64,000 nt of DNA from Phanerochaete sordida (lineage: Eukaryota > Basidiomycota > Agaricomycetes > Polyporales > Phanerochaetaceae). The notes under the pieces were generated by a model, which worked only from the letters and a program-made list of their open reading frames with translations, searched no databases and had not been told where the DNA came from. This document shows, piece after piece, positions 37,901 through 49,458 of the stretch (position 1 is the first letter of the stretch; each line of letters starts with the position of its first letter). The position numbers and the translations under genes are program-made. The stretch covers positions 1 through 64,000 of the forward strand of contig BPQB01000056.1 of NCBI GenBank assembly GCA_019973155.2, in the 5' to 3' direction.

Positions 37901-38342
37901 CGAGCATGTTCGTGACCTTGACGACGATGCGGTCGTGCTGGTTCGCCTCTATCGTGGGGCCGGGGTACACGCCGTTCACGACGAGCATGGGCTTGCGGAC
38001 GCCGTCGGGCGCGCCCTCGACCTGGGACACGACGAAGTCGTACTCGCGTGTCTGCGGAGGCTGCCCGCGGAGGCCGTCGAGCACGAAGTTCTCGTGGCGC
38101 GAGGGCTGTAGCCTGGTCGGCAGCTCAGGACCGCGAGGGTGCGCGACCCAGTAGCCCAGCGCGAGAGCGAGTGCAAGGGCGAGGGCGACGCCGAGCGCGA
38201 GGAGCCAGGGCAGCCGGCGGCGGCGGCGCGGTGGGCGCAGGTCGACATCGTCGGAGTCGGCGTCGCGGAGGACGTCAGCGTCGGGCTCGAGGAGGGCGAC
38301 CTTCTCCTCGAGGGCGATCTCCTCGGCGTGGTCGGCGGGCAT
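34956..38342 (-). CDS. Multicopper oxidase D, membrane-anchored
   Basis: Intact except for the unresolved microexon region. [20 protein letters not shown] starts an acidic, about 43-residue cytosolic tail ending in RRRRR, followed by a membrane span at about 44-66 ([19 protein letters not shown]): a clear type II anchor. Copper motifs: HWHGL (exon 1 ends at 37869), then after a 550-bp intron [115 protein letters not shown] and [15 protein letters not shown]. The axial type-1 position is Met, whereas A and B have Leu; in plant ascorbate oxidases Met at this site is an axial ligand that lowers redox potential. The last HC/H is split by a 193-bp intron holding a minisatellite. The stop is at 34956. 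Confidence 0.85.
35192..35290. repeat. 12-bp minisatellite in the last intron of MCO D
   Basis: AAAAGGACGGCG is repeated three times exactly and then in degenerate form (ATGAACGGCG, AAGGACGACG, AGACGGCAAG). It lies inside intron 35149-35341, which separates the codons of the HC-H copper motif. Confidence 0.85.
37692..37810. repeat. Imperfect tandem repeat in the first intron of MCO D
   Basis: Two units of 50 and 57 bp begin ACATA and share CGCCGGTCTCGA and AGGGACA; a partial third copy begins at 37799. They lie in the 550-bp intron 37319-37868, far longer than the gene's other introns. Confidence 0.75.
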
Positions 38343-39837
38343 GGCGGTCGAGAGCAGAGTGCATCGCGGGTGTGGCCTGCGAACCGGGGCAGGAAAGCGG
38401 CGGCGGTGATGCTGGGGACGCGAGACTGATCGCAGCGCGTGCCTCGGGACGAACGTGCTTCCTGCGCATCCCGCCATCATTCCAGATTTGGGGCGAGGCG
38501 GGACGCCCGAACGCGAGACGAGAGTGAGCGCCTCGCACTTCGACCTTCTCTTCCTCCCATGCCTGACGTTGAGGACTACTCGTTAAGCGTGGGCTTTGCT
38601 GGCACTACGTGCGCTGCTAGTCCACCGAATGCTTCGACAAACTACAAATTGTATCCGAGATGCCAATTCTGAAGATCTGAAGATCTGAAGTCTACGCGAC
38701 AGTCGGCGCGAAGCTGTGAGCGCGATGCGTTCGACAGCGCGTTCCTGATCGTGTCATGAGCTAATGCTGGGAATGCACGGCGGTATGGCTGGGCCAGATA
38801 CTAGGAAGGCGTGGGTCTGTATTTGGAGCAGCACGGGGATGTATGGCCCGCAGAGTCAAAATGACAGGTATTCTCGATGGCATAGAGATACGTCTCGCGC
38901 GGACGCCTAGAGCCATGCGTTTCCGTGCACCCCTCCCCCCGCACCTTTCCTCAGCTGCAGTTCTCTCCATCTATGGAGTGGACAGGCGAGATTTTTGACG
39001 AGGAGCGGTGGAAGATCTCGGACAGACGGCTCACGAGTTCCAATTCCAGGCTCGGGATAATAAGTGTAAGACCCTTTCCGCGGGTTTTTATGTATGTAAA
39101 TATCCTTTTGGCAGCTGTACACGCGTCTGACGCAGCAAAACAAGGACACGAAGCGATAGATTGCACAGCGGCCGATGACCCGGCCGTTCTTGCTCGGAAT
39201 GGCTACGATGAGAAAGGCGTGTTCATCGTTTTCTCAGGCCCGTCATGTATTGACGGATATAGAGAACCACTCTTTGCCCATGCTAGGGGACGTCAAGTGC
39301 ATGTGGGCCTGTATCAAACTCTCTCAGTGTGAGCGTTGCCCAGCTAGTCAGCACCGCATCCGTTTCTGCGCCAAGTCATCATGCAGAATCTGTGGCACGC
39401 AGCTCCCCCAAGACGTCGAACCACGCACAGCGCTGCACAGCGTCGATGTCCCACTCGAAGCTGTTCAGCTGGCGTTGAAGCGTCATGCCGAGTTGGACAC
39501 ACCGCAGTCGAGTCGCTACCAGAGCAAGTGCGGCATGCTCCGTCGCTCCGCACTGGTGCGTAAAGACCGGACGCTGCTCTTTCCTTGAAGCGATCGCCAA
39601 GATCAGACGACAGCGTATGCATGCTGTCGCGTTCGCAAGCGAGTCCCGAGATTGACAAGGCCTTGGGGCGACTGTGTGCATCCGCCAAATGTGCTGCAGG
39701 CCCTTCGTGCAGGAAGGCGCCGTTTCCTGTCGAACTTGATGTAATGTGCCGGTGTTTCGCATCCGTCTTTCGGCGATGAAGACAAAGTGGGGCGGGCGAA
39801 CCGAGTGAGTCGCGCAGACCGCTCGAGACATCGCACC
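38343..39837. other. Unassigned region upstream of MCO D, left of the hAT element
   Basis: Contains the MCO D promoter. A plus frame (39175-39588) reads CERCPASQHRIRFCAKSSC and CRICGTQLPQDV, giving three Cys pairs that could be a zinc-binding segment, but a minus frame (39379-40095) is also open and I cannot choose. No gene called. Confidence 0.35.
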
Positions 39838-39845
39838 TGCAGAAG
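39838..39845. repeat. hAT target-site duplication, left
   Basis: TGCAGAAG directly abuts the element's first base (TAGTGTTGTGCGGGCTCG) and is repeated exactly at 41760-41767. Eight base pairs is the hallmark length for hAT insertions. Confidence 0.95.
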
Positions 39846-41759
39846 TAGTGTTGTGCGGGCTCGTCCTCAGGCCGCCAAGCCGGCCGAGCCGAGCCGCCAA
39901 AAGTCGGGCCAGGCCAGGCCGTGAAGGCATTTGAGCAAGGCTTCGAGACGGCTCAGGGCCCGGCTTGACTGACAGGCCGTAGGGCTCAGGCCGCCAAGGC
40001 CGCGGCTTGTCTATGATCAGGTTCAACAACTGCAAAGCTCGACACTTTCGCCTGGTGTGATCGTCCGCGAGGCGCGGGGAACTATAACGGATCATTCAGA
40101 AGACCGTGAACGTTTCGCAGCCACGGCATGAGCTGCTGCTCTAGATGGAGCTTTGAAGGTTCGATGGTCTTCTACCTTTGTCATGGTAGAATAGACCCAC
40201 GACGGCTGCCAGGTATGTACTCGATATTTCAGTCGTTTTACCCATATACTCAGTGTCCTCAGCTCCAGTTCTCCGACCGCTTTGCGGTAGAGATCGCGCA
40301 CAAGCTGAGAGGGACGCGGTAAAGAAGACGAAGCTGCGAGGCCTAGGACTGATGATAGCAGATACTGAATGGCAGCAAGCGAACGCATTTCTGCGTCTTC
40401 TAGAGGTATGTTACTCAGTCGTATCCGTTCTAAGAACCTGCAGCTTATACCGAGGCAGTTTGCAGACGACCAGGAGTAGGATCTCCCTTTGTCGAGCGCT
40501 ACTTGCTTGCAGGTTGCTATCCTGGCCCTGGAGGGGCTCTACGAGGCATAAAGTCGAGTCGGACGGAGTCCTCAAATAAGCATCGATATACACTGTTTGC
40601 CTCTGCTCTCCGGGCCGGGGCGGACAAGATCGTGTAGTACTACGACAAGGCCTATATTAGCTCTATGTGTAATGATTATTCGCACATCTGTTTCTTTGTC
40701 TCATGCCGAGTAGATCGTCATCCCGAGGCGAAGGACGCCCATATCAAGAGGTGCGCTGTAACGAAGATCTGGAAGCCGAGGCCGAGATGGAAGAAGTGGC
40801 ATGTATCTCACATTTTGTACGCTTCCTCACACCATGCGCCGACTCCTGAGTAGTTTTGTGAACGCTACAAGAAGAGGTCTGAAATGTCTCCCGCCCCTGG
40901 GCCCTCAGCAATACTTCGTTGCGCTGGCTTGACCGCCAAAAGAAGTCTTGCAGTCAGTCGTCTGATAGCTTGACCAATCCAGAACTCACATCGGACGAAG
41001 CACGTCCTGTGCAGATCCGAAGCTGTGGCTTCGTGAGTCCAAAGTGCCTCAAAATCTTCATTGATGTCCAGAATGGCAAGTGAGTTGCCGGTACAGATGT
41101 CACGCAATCCTTTTGATATTCTGATACATTGCTTATAGATGAGTGATCATCGTCATCCTGTGTAAACGTCGCAAACGAGAGATTATCTTTCGATCGTTTC
41201 CACGTCCGTGTCCAGCGAACAAGCGTTCCCGCGGGGCGGAATCACCATCTGCAAGCGCAGCAGTCGTCTCGCCGACGACGCTGTCGAAGCCCTGCGATGG
41301 CTCGTGTGCCGCCTTTGCCAAGATTCGCTCTACAAGGAGCCAGATCTTTTAATGGCGATAGAAGACACACTGGAGCACTCGGTAGAGGAGACTGAGGGCG
41401 GCCACAAGGCTGAGAAGCAGCTCACATGGGCCGTATTCCTCGACGAGGACTCAGGATGAGGGCGGATATAACGCATACTACGAGTTCATATAGCGAAACA
41501 AATATAATGATTTCCTTTGCATCGATCTCCGTACAACTACGGCGCACGCGAAGTAGAACCAGTCTGCGTCGCCCACACGTCACGGTGAATGGTTCCCGGG
41601 GTCCCTGTCTAGGTGCTAGGCTGCTACTCAAGCCACGGCTTGAAGGCCTGGCTCGGCTTTCAAGTGCCCACGGCTCGGCCTGAACATATGGTAGGCCGTG
41701 AGCCCTCGAAGCCGGGCCGAAGCCGCGGCTTTGGGCCGAGCCGAGCCCGCACAACACTA
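39846..41759 (+). mobile_element. hAT transposon, decayed, 1.9 kb
   Basis: Perfect 18-bp terminal inverted repeats, TAGTGTTGTGCGGGCTCG at 39846 and its complement ending at 41759, flanked by identical TGCAGAAG duplications. GC-rich subterminal repeats (GGCCGAGCC, AAGCC, GGGCC) lie inside both ends. Transposase remnants on the plus strand include ADTEWQQANAFLRLLE near 40355 and the C-terminal dimerisation block (41208-41459). At 1,914 bp with broken frames it cannot encode a full transposase of about 600-700 residues, so it would be non-autonomous. Confidence 0.95.
41200..41459 (+). pseudogene. hAT transposase C-terminal dimerisation fragment
   Basis: The frame reads SSEQAFPRGGITICKRSSRL then ADDAVEALRWLVC, the conserved hAT C-terminal pattern (S-S-E-x-x-F-S-x-G-G then L-x-x-x-x-V-E-A-L). 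It stops at 41459 after ETEGGHKAEKQLTW. The catalytic region upstream is only recognisable in pieces. Confidence 0.85.
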
Positions 41760-41767
41760 TGCAGAAG
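41760..41767. repeat. hAT target-site duplication, right
   Basis: TGCAGAAG directly after the last base of the element; matches 39838-39845 exactly. Confidence 0.95.
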
Positions 41768-42461
41768 ATGAAACGCTGGCAAGCTCCCGTGCCGGAGGAG
41801 GCTCGATCGACGTCTGAAGAAGCTCGAAGGGGTCGCGCGAAAGCCAGACCCAACTCGAGAGTACAGACTTTGGATATTCCTAAGTCGGCGGTGGGACAGA
41901 GACTACTGGCGGTGTCAGAATTTATGAACGTTTGTTATTTCGAGCTCGCGCTCCCGGCGCTCGTGCGCTGTTTGTGTATGCCTATTTGTCTATCTTAGCA
42001 CCATCTTAGCGTACCTGGAGATCTGTCGTTAGGCGTCGAGTCATGTCGTAGCGTACTTAGGACTCACCGAATCGACCGCAACGCCTCGCGTGTTTGCTCC
42101 TTGACCGCCAACCCCCGTCCGCGCGACCCCGCTTTTCAACAGGCGGCGTGCGAGTCTAGGGTTATGTGCCATGCGGAGGCGACGGGACTGACGAGGCGCA
42201 GCTATGGAGCGTCAGGAAGTTGCGCTTGACAGAAATGCTCTAGACTGACCACAAATCATTCCACTGGTCTGGGCCAGTGAGCCGCCTGTCAGCAGAAGAG
42301 GATAGATCGTTTGATAAAGCTGTACCCCACATCGTCACCTGCATAGCCAATGCTGCGGGCACTGCAATGTCAGCCTACGTTGTTATACGGACACTAGCCT
42401 TGCCCACGACGCTTCAGATACCTCCCCCGGTCGTCTTCCACAGACCCGCTCCCTCTCCCCA
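41768..42461. other. Upstream region of F4
   Basis: No gene is recognised. It holds the presumed F4 promoter; no TATA box is obvious. Confidence 0.4.
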
Positions 42462-44597
42462 ATGTCATCCCGCACAGTCCATCAGCTACAGTCACGCCCA
42501 GCCCAGGTACGGAAGCGGGACGATCTTCTTTTTAAGACCGGACACGCATGGCATACTCATATGGAGTGGGCTGGCGACGCGAACCGGATCGTGTTTGACG
42601 ACGATCAGCAGACATTGACAGTCAAGGCACCACCGGCCGCGGACATCCTCATCTACAATACCGCAGGAGTCTCGAGTCCCGATGGTATCCAGTACTTCGA
42701 GATGACGCTGTACGACGATCTGGAGACCGACTTGCCGTACGTTTTTACTCGCGCATTACATTATTGCGCTATAATTCACTCATTCCGATGATCCAGAATC
42801 AAATTTTGGTACGTCATGCCGTCGCATCTACTAAACGTCCTCCCCATGACACTATCATGTTCAGTGTTGTGCAGCTCGACTATGATGGAGAACTCATTTC
42901 TCCAAAGGCCATCAATATCGGCCCTGTTAAATGGCGGCGCAAGAGACTGCTCTGTTACAAGGGTGTTCACCGTATTGATAAGGATCGGGGGAAAATATCA
43001 TGTTCGTGTTCCGCTTATGTTTAGTCCAAATCAAGTGTAGTTGATGTTGAATAGGTTCAACAGTCGGATTTGGAATGCATGCGAACGAGGGAACTATATT
43101 TGTCACAGCGGATGGCGCATGGATCAGTATGTAAAATGCTACTCCGAGTACAGCTTCCATGTCTGATTGAACGCAGACTCGTTTACTTTCGACAGCTCCA
43201 CTGCCGTTCATCCGGCGTTCATACTGAGAGGGTTATATGGACTGGAGGGATGGGTGTCAAACCACCACCGTGTCCGACTTACGCTGAAAACCCGATGGCA
43301 GCACGATCCCACGTTCCTCTACGACTTACCGAAATACTCTGGTTGTGTGGCTGCCGCAAGACGTCGGATACTTGCCGGTAAACCTCCAGTGCCCGAAGAG
43401 GTAGTGGCTTTGATAGTCCGCTATCTCGAAGAAGACATCCAAGAAAGACTCTCAAGAACGTGCTCTGCCGATGACGAGCATATGCCGACCATTCTTGCCA
43501 GATGTGCGCTCGTTTGCAAGTCCTGGAGACGTATTTTTAGCAGAACGCTCTTCAAGAAGCTGTGTATACATCGAAGGCGCACTTTCGAGATTCTGAACGC
43601 TGCCCTACACGAGTTATCTCATCGTGCATCATGCGTACACCAAGAGCCAGACCTGCGACAAATCGTGCACGACATGCTCGTGGGCCCGCGGTTTCCCCAA
43701 ATCACGGATTCTCCTGCGCTGGAGGTGGTGTTTGCGTCAGGGATTATTTACAATCTCCCTCAGCTCCGAAGCATTCACTGGAAAGTAGGAGAGACCAACG
43801 GCAGCTCACCTGCTCCTCCGCATGTGATGGACCGCCTCCCTGCCATGATGCGTGGACCGAGGTCAATCACCACCCTCTACATCACAAAGAAGAGCTTTCG
43901 CACATTCGCACAAGTCTTGTCCATCGTACGTGCCATGCCTGCGCTAAAGAAACTTGGCCTGTGGAGTGTTGCAGTTGATCGCCAAGGCCCTATCATGCCG
44001 GCGCACCTCTCTGACGTGACGGGGAAACTGCGGCGCTTCGAATGGGGCATAGACATCATCAAGGTTTCGGGCATGGTGGTAGCTCCTGTATTACGCCTGT
44101 GCGGCGTGCGCGAGGATGTCGCCAGTATGTCCAACACCATTTTACACGCCTTGTACGAGGGCTTCGAAGACGGCATCAAGCCTGAGGTTTTGTTGGGGGC
44201 CCTATCTCTGCGGTACAACGCAGAGAATAGCGATGAAGCGCGCTTGCTTTGTAAGTGGTTCACGAGGCCCGCGACGCAACGATATTTGACAATTGCTTTT
44301 TCAGTGAAGCTATACATGGGGTCCCACACGGATCAATTCGAGGTAGCCTTCAGTGGTACGAGGTCTAGCGAGCCTCAACTCCCTCCGCCGAGCGGTAATC
44401 TCCGACTGACCCTCTCCTGGAGACTTAAGTCGTCCCGTGGTATTCTCGGCAGACTAGACCATCACCTCCTCGACGACTTCCCGCTGACCATCATCTTGGG
44501 GGGCAGCGACAAGAAGACGCGCGCTAGAACGCGTCGGAGCCTGCCCACTCTGATGCCCCGCTCCTTTGCTAGAGGCCTGGTCGACATCGAGATGTAA
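42462..44597 (+). CDS. SPRY/F-box protein F4
   Basis: Best-preserved plus-strand member. The start MSSRTVHQLQSRPAQVR at 42462 precedes GIQYFEMTLYDDLETDL (SPRY beginning). A 12-nt microexon sits at 42797-42808, then an exon with VVQLDYDGELISPKAIN and one with STVGFGMHANEGTIFVTADG (SPRY core, near 43050-43130). The main exon reads STAVHPAFILRGLYGLEGW, the F-box area PPVPEEVVALIVRYL and LARCALVCKSWRRIFSRTL, FRTFAQVLSIVRAMPALKK and ends LMPRSFARGLVDIEM at 44597. F-box plus SPRY suggests an SCF-type ubiquitin ligase receptor. Exon 3 borders are approximate. Unlike F1 and F3, it is not convergent to an MCO copy. Confidence 0.75.
42797..42808 (+). other. 12-nt microexon of F4
   Basis: AATCAAATTTTG lies between ATCCAG and GTACGTC, the same place and length as in F1, F3 and F5. 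Confidence 0.6.
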
Positions 44598-45909
44598 ACA
44601 GGCAGAGCGACCGGGGGTGGGCGTCGTGCACGGGGTGTCGCGATCTGGGCGTAGGGCACACGATCCGTCCAGCGCTGGCGACCCCTCCCCTCGCACCGTA
44701 CCAACACAAATCGCACGACCGCCGCCCGCCGCGAGCCGACTGCCTCGCATCTCACGACGATACCATACGCGCATTCGCAAGCTTCGCTGTACCCCGACGC
44801 GCGCGGTCCCGTGTAGGCTCTCGAAGCGCGTCGACGCGCGCAGGCTGCGCCGTGCGCCGGAGGGCGCGAGAGTTCGCGTATGCCACCTCTCCATAGGAAG
44901 GGAAGCAGTACCTCAGATCGTACGAGGATAAACATTTTGGATGGGCAGCATGTATATGAAGCGTCTACGCAAATTTCCGCGCGTGGATATACACGAGTCT
45001 ACGCCGGAGCCGTCATCGCAAAAGACAAGGGCGCCCGCCAAGGGCAGGCAGGAGCAACCTCATGCGGCCGCGATCGCCCTTGAGTGTCGCGCTTGACGAG
45101 ATCCCGGAGCGACTAGGAGAGTCGGGCCGCAGGGTCGCAGGGGCCTTCCGCACGATAGCGTGCCATCCGCCAGTGAACGCGCGAGGCAGGTGCGCCGTGG
45201 CACGCTAGAAGACTACGACGCCTAGGCCGAAGATGAGGCGGAGGACGCAAGGACGCACTGCGCAGACCGCTCGAGACTGTGCGCGTCCGCGAGACGGGAC
45301 GCTGGCGCAGCTGCCCGTGGCGGGAAAAGGCTCGGCCGACGTCCGACGGGCTCGCGCGAAGGCCGAACGGCACGCAGATCTCGGAGGCCGGGTGTCGGCG
45401 TCCTGGGGTACGGGGTATGCGAACGCGGCCGAGCGCACAGCGTGTCCTGTGAGTTACCGGGTGCTGCGACACGCTGGCTGGTGCGTGGTGTCCTGCGCGC
45501 GGGGCAGCGGACGCCGACGCGACATGCTTAGCTGAGTATGTCGGATGTGCGGCGTACGAGACGACGGGTAGAAGAGCGAGAGAGAGCCGGCGGCGAGGGT
45601 CGGGATTCGCACGATGGCCACGAGGGCGTTCGCCACGGCCTGCCGGGGCACAGGCACCAGCTGCTCGAAGTCCGCGCCAGTTAGCCAGTTGCGTAGGAAA
45701 ACCGGCGGAGCGTGCAGACACCGCTGTCGCTTGTACAGACATCTCGACGATGTCTCTACGCACCGCGCGTCTGCGCCGACGGCAGTTTCGGGTGCGAGAG
45801 GGGCGCAGGGGAGGGAGGCCCGCGATGAGATGTCGGCGCTGCGGCGCGTGCGTCGGCACAGGTCGAACTTTGCGGCGTGCGTGGCACAGGGGCTGCTTGG
45901 TGCGCGCAG
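44598..45909. other. GC-rich region after F4, unassigned
   Basis: Long Arg/Ala/Pro-rich frames are open on both strands, typical of non-coding GC-rich DNA. One minus stretch near 45580-45720 (APPVFLRNWLTGADFEQLVP, then RQAVANALVAIVRIP) looks more protein-like but has no recognised family. Confidence 0.4.
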
Positions 45910-46755
45910 GTGCAGCGCCGGCCAGGGTGTCGATGCACTGCCGGTGCCGGGAAACTGGAGAGACTCCATGTGTGCGACAGACATCGTGCACAGTTTGCGG
46001 CGCGCACAGAATGGCAGACGGGGCGGGCCTGGGGCGGCGTGCCAAGCGAGGTCGGCAGGGGCCGGCGCGACGCTGCTCTGCAGCGTCCGCGCGCGACGCG
46101 CGGAAGAGTGCATCCGTCGCGAGACGGGGACAAGTTGGTCGTCGACGGTAGACAAGCGTCCGGCGCGAGCGTCACGGCGCGTGGCGCCTCGAGAGTGCCA
46201 GGCCGGCTCGCGCCTGTGGTAGGTCGCTGAGCATTTCATAGAGCCGTCGCCGTCGAGCAGGACGCCCGGGACGCACCGCTTGCGGTGCGGGTATATGCAG
46301 TGCGCGGCGTGTAGACAGGTCGTAGGTTCATGACGTCATATGCTTCTGGGCCGGAAGGCGACGCGCGGTCATGAATGCGACTTCCGCGTAGAGAACACCT
46401 CAGCGATGTGCCACCGCGAGCGTGCGAAATGCAAGCTTCGCGCTGTGATGACCGGCCGGCGTCCCAGAAGCTACAGGCGTCGAGGTCTGTGAGCAGTCGC
46501 AAGGCGTAATAGCAGAATATTCATACCAAAACCCGTGGAACGACTGCTCCGTAACTAGCAGCGCATATAACGAGGTGGAAGTGCGGATAGGGCCGCCCGG
46601 CTGCAAGGTCGTGCTGTCGTCAGCCGTCGCGGGCACGTGTAGGGCGCGACGTGGTGGTGCGCGTCGTAGTCGTTCGCCTGACTTTGCCGGAGCGTCGACG
46701 TACGCGCAATGGCGCACACACGCCCACACGAGCCGCCCGAGCGCCGACGTGTCTT
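45910..46755. repeat. 850-bp tandem duplication, unit 1
   Basis: Shares ordered blocks with the next unit at a constant offset of about 847-866 bp: CACGGCGCGTGGCGCCTCGA, GCAGGACGCC, TATGACGTCA-like, GCGTCGAGGTCTGTGAGCAG and GCCCACACGAGC. There are scattered substitutions and small indels. The borders are approximate. Confidence 0.7.
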
Positions 46756-47600
46756 CGGCACGGGCTTGTACGCGGCCGCAGAGATCGGCTAGATCGTCGG
46801 TGGACCGTCGCTGGCGAAGACCGGCAGAGGCTGAAGTGCGTGAGACGTCCGTCGCACGCAGTACGCGGCGCGCGCGAGACGGCTGGCGACGCGCGAGCCC
46901 AGCCCAGACGACAGAGGCTGGCTAGAGGCAGCTTTCCATCTTCGCGAGGCCTATTCGAAGGAGTGCGTCCGCGGCGAGACGGAGTCGAGCTAGCTGTTGA
47001 CGGTAGCCGTGACCCAATACGACCGTCACGGCGCGTGGCGCCTCGAGAGCACCAGGCCAGCTTGTCCAGCTTGCAGTACGCCACAGAGCGTTTCACGAAG
47101 CAGAGCCAGAGCCGGCGAGCAGGACGCCAGGGACGCGTCGCTCGCTGTGCGGGCGTATGCGGCGCGACGCGCGTAGACAGGCAACGGAACTATGACGTCA
47201 CTGGGCCGGTAGGCGACGCGCTTTGCTTGTGCTGGACGCCACGCGTCACCGCGACCACAGGCGCAAGCGTTTTGCCTGCACGCTTCGCGGTGCGATGGAC
47301 GGCCGGCGTCCTAGACGCTATAGGCGTCGAGGTCTGTGAGCAGTCGCGAGGAGTAACAACAATGCATTCGTACCAAAAACCGTCGACCCGCCACTCTGGC
47401 GATTGAGGGCGCATATAGCGAGGTGGAGGTGCAGACGGGGTCGCCCAGCTGCAAAGTCGTGCGTGCGGTCTGCCGACACGTGCACGTGTAGGGTGCGGCG
47501 TGGAGGTGCGCCTGACTTTGTCGGGGCGTCGACGTGCGCGCAGTGGCGCACACATGCCCACACGAGCTGCCCGAGCGCCGAAATCGAAGTCCGGCACGAG
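46756..47600. repeat. 850-bp tandem duplication, unit 2
   Basis: Second, diverged copy of the unit at 45910-46755. Neither copy has a consistent open frame, so this is not a tandem protein-coding gene. Confidence 0.7.
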
Positions 47601-49161
47601 ACGCAGGCGGCGAACGAGCAGGGTCTTTAGCCACGGCGCTTCTCCGAGGGGCAGTGGTGTTCGTCACACCGCGGCGACTCCAGCTATATGCAGCCTGCTC
47701 AGCATGTCGTGTGCGAAGGACAGAAGCGCGACTCACCTAAGCATTTGCCTCCGTCGCCGAAATAAAGCAGGGTGCTAGAGGGGTGCGCCGCCTGCGAGTG
47801 CCCGTTATCGTCCGCTGGGCTCCACGAGCCTTCGAGCGGTGCGGCCTCGCGCTGCCCGCAGGAATAGACCGTGGGACCAGCGGGCGTAGGGCGGCGTTGG
47901 GAAGGCGCGGTCGATATAGCGTTTATGAAAGGGCGCGCGCGTGCAGTCGCGACCCTCTGCGTATGGCCTGCAATAAGTGACCGCGGGATGCGCTCAGCTG
48001 GGGAGCGCGCACCTGATGTTATCCTGGTAGTGCGTCAACGCATACGTCTGCGGCCCCCAGGGTGGCCTCGCGGTGGTGGAGCAGCGCAGAGTCGCGGGCG
48101 CAGGTGAGACTCGTGCGCCAAAGGGTCATCGTCCCGGCGACGGCTCTGCACGTCGGACGTGCTGCCGCCGTCCACGCGTGTGCAGCGACATGCACAAGGA
48201 TCTTCTCGGGCGGACGCGACCCAACGCGCGAGCAGCATGCACGCATCACTTTATGCACGCCGGCCTTCTCCGGGAGCCGGCGCAGGTGCGCGGGGGGCTT
48301 CGCGAAGGGCGCGTCGGCGGCGGCAGCACGGCTCCTCGCCCTGCAGGGGGATCGGCGCGCAAGGCCTACGGCCGACGCGCGCGCGCCCTGGGCATTTTTC
48401 GAGGCCCCCGGACGCGCACGTCGATCCGCTGCCTTGGCCGACACGACAAGGCGAAAATTGCAGCGACAAGCCCGCGCGCGGCGCGAGACGCACCGGGCGC
48501 GGGCGCGACGGCATCGGCGGCGGCTTCGGGTGGCGGCTGCCAGAAGCCGTGACGTCATCGCGCGGGCGGTCATGGGGCCGCCTGCAGTGGGAACGCGCAG
48601 CTTATGTCAGCGCAGCCGGCCAATGGCGCGCGCGCGCCTGGTGCAGGCGCACTCACGCTGGGCGCAGCGGCGGGCTATATCCGGGTGCGCTATAAACAGC
48701 AGCCGCGCGCAATGCGTGCCGCGACGCCACAACGGCGCGTAGCGCCGCTTGGCGCCTGGGCGCGCTGGGCGCCGCGTCCGCCGACGGGCCCCGTCGTGCG
48801 ACGCGCATGCGGGCTCTTGGTATGGTCGGCGCGGACTCCTGCGTTGTCAAGCGGCGGGTCGGCGGGTGCGCGCGTCGGGCGTACTCGGGCGAGGCGGGCA
48901 GGTGCGCGCGCGATGACGCAGGGGAGCCCGGGGGCCTGCCGTGTGCCCGTGCTGTGACCCGCGCGGTGCGGCCGGGCGGCTGGGCGATCGGGCTTCGGGC
49001 GGACATAGGAGGCTCGCACAGTGGCTGACGGGGGGCTGGCGGGGGTCCTGGCCGGCGGATACATACAGTCGCGCGGCAGCGTGCGGCCTGCCTCTTGCCT
49101 TTGCCATCCCCCGCCACCACCCGCCGTCCTCTCGCCCGCCGTACTCGCCCACCCGCACGCC
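47601..49161. other. GC-rich spacer, no gene recognised
   Basis: Very GC-rich with overlapping Arg/Ala-rich frames on all strands. A TATA-like CTATAAAC at about 48688 lies 470 bp before the small gene at 49162. No motif seen. Confidence 0.4.
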
Positions 49162-49458
49162 ATGGGAGAACCGAACCGCGCGCTGCGCCGCTGGCTGCTG
49201 TACCTGTTCATCACGTTCGTCGGGCTCTGCTGCCTGCTCGCCCTCGGGCTCGGGCTGGGGCTCGGCGTGAACGCGCCCAAGGGCGGCATCAACGAGATCT
49301 TCGGGCTCCCGCAGACGACGTCGAGCTCGTCGAGCGCGAGCGCGAGCGCGACCGGCAGTGGTGCGTCCGTTCGTTGTGCGCCCCCCTGGTGTCGCCGCTG
49401 ACCCCTGTGCGCAGTCCAACGGCGCGCCGCGAGCCCGAAGTGGCTAGACTACCCGTGA
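49162..49458 (+). CDS. Small single-pass membrane protein
   Basis: Exons 49162-49360 and 49415-49458 join in frame (donor GTGCGTCC, acceptor GCGCAG) to about 80 residues. A short basic head (MGEPNRALRRW) precedes a membrane span at about residues 11-35 (LYLFITFVGLCCLLALGLG) ending in a Gly-Leu run, then a Ser-rich tail (TTSSSSSASASATGS). The span with its GL run resembles the signal-anchor of MCO A, so this may be a detached or truncated anchor exon rather than an independent gene. No function can be assigned. Confidence 0.45.

Noticed and set aside
45113..46239. Large minus frames (310 and 261 codons)
   Set aside because: They overlap each other and plus-strand frames in a GC-rich repeat area. 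One stretch (45580-45720) looks protein-like, but not enough to call a gene.
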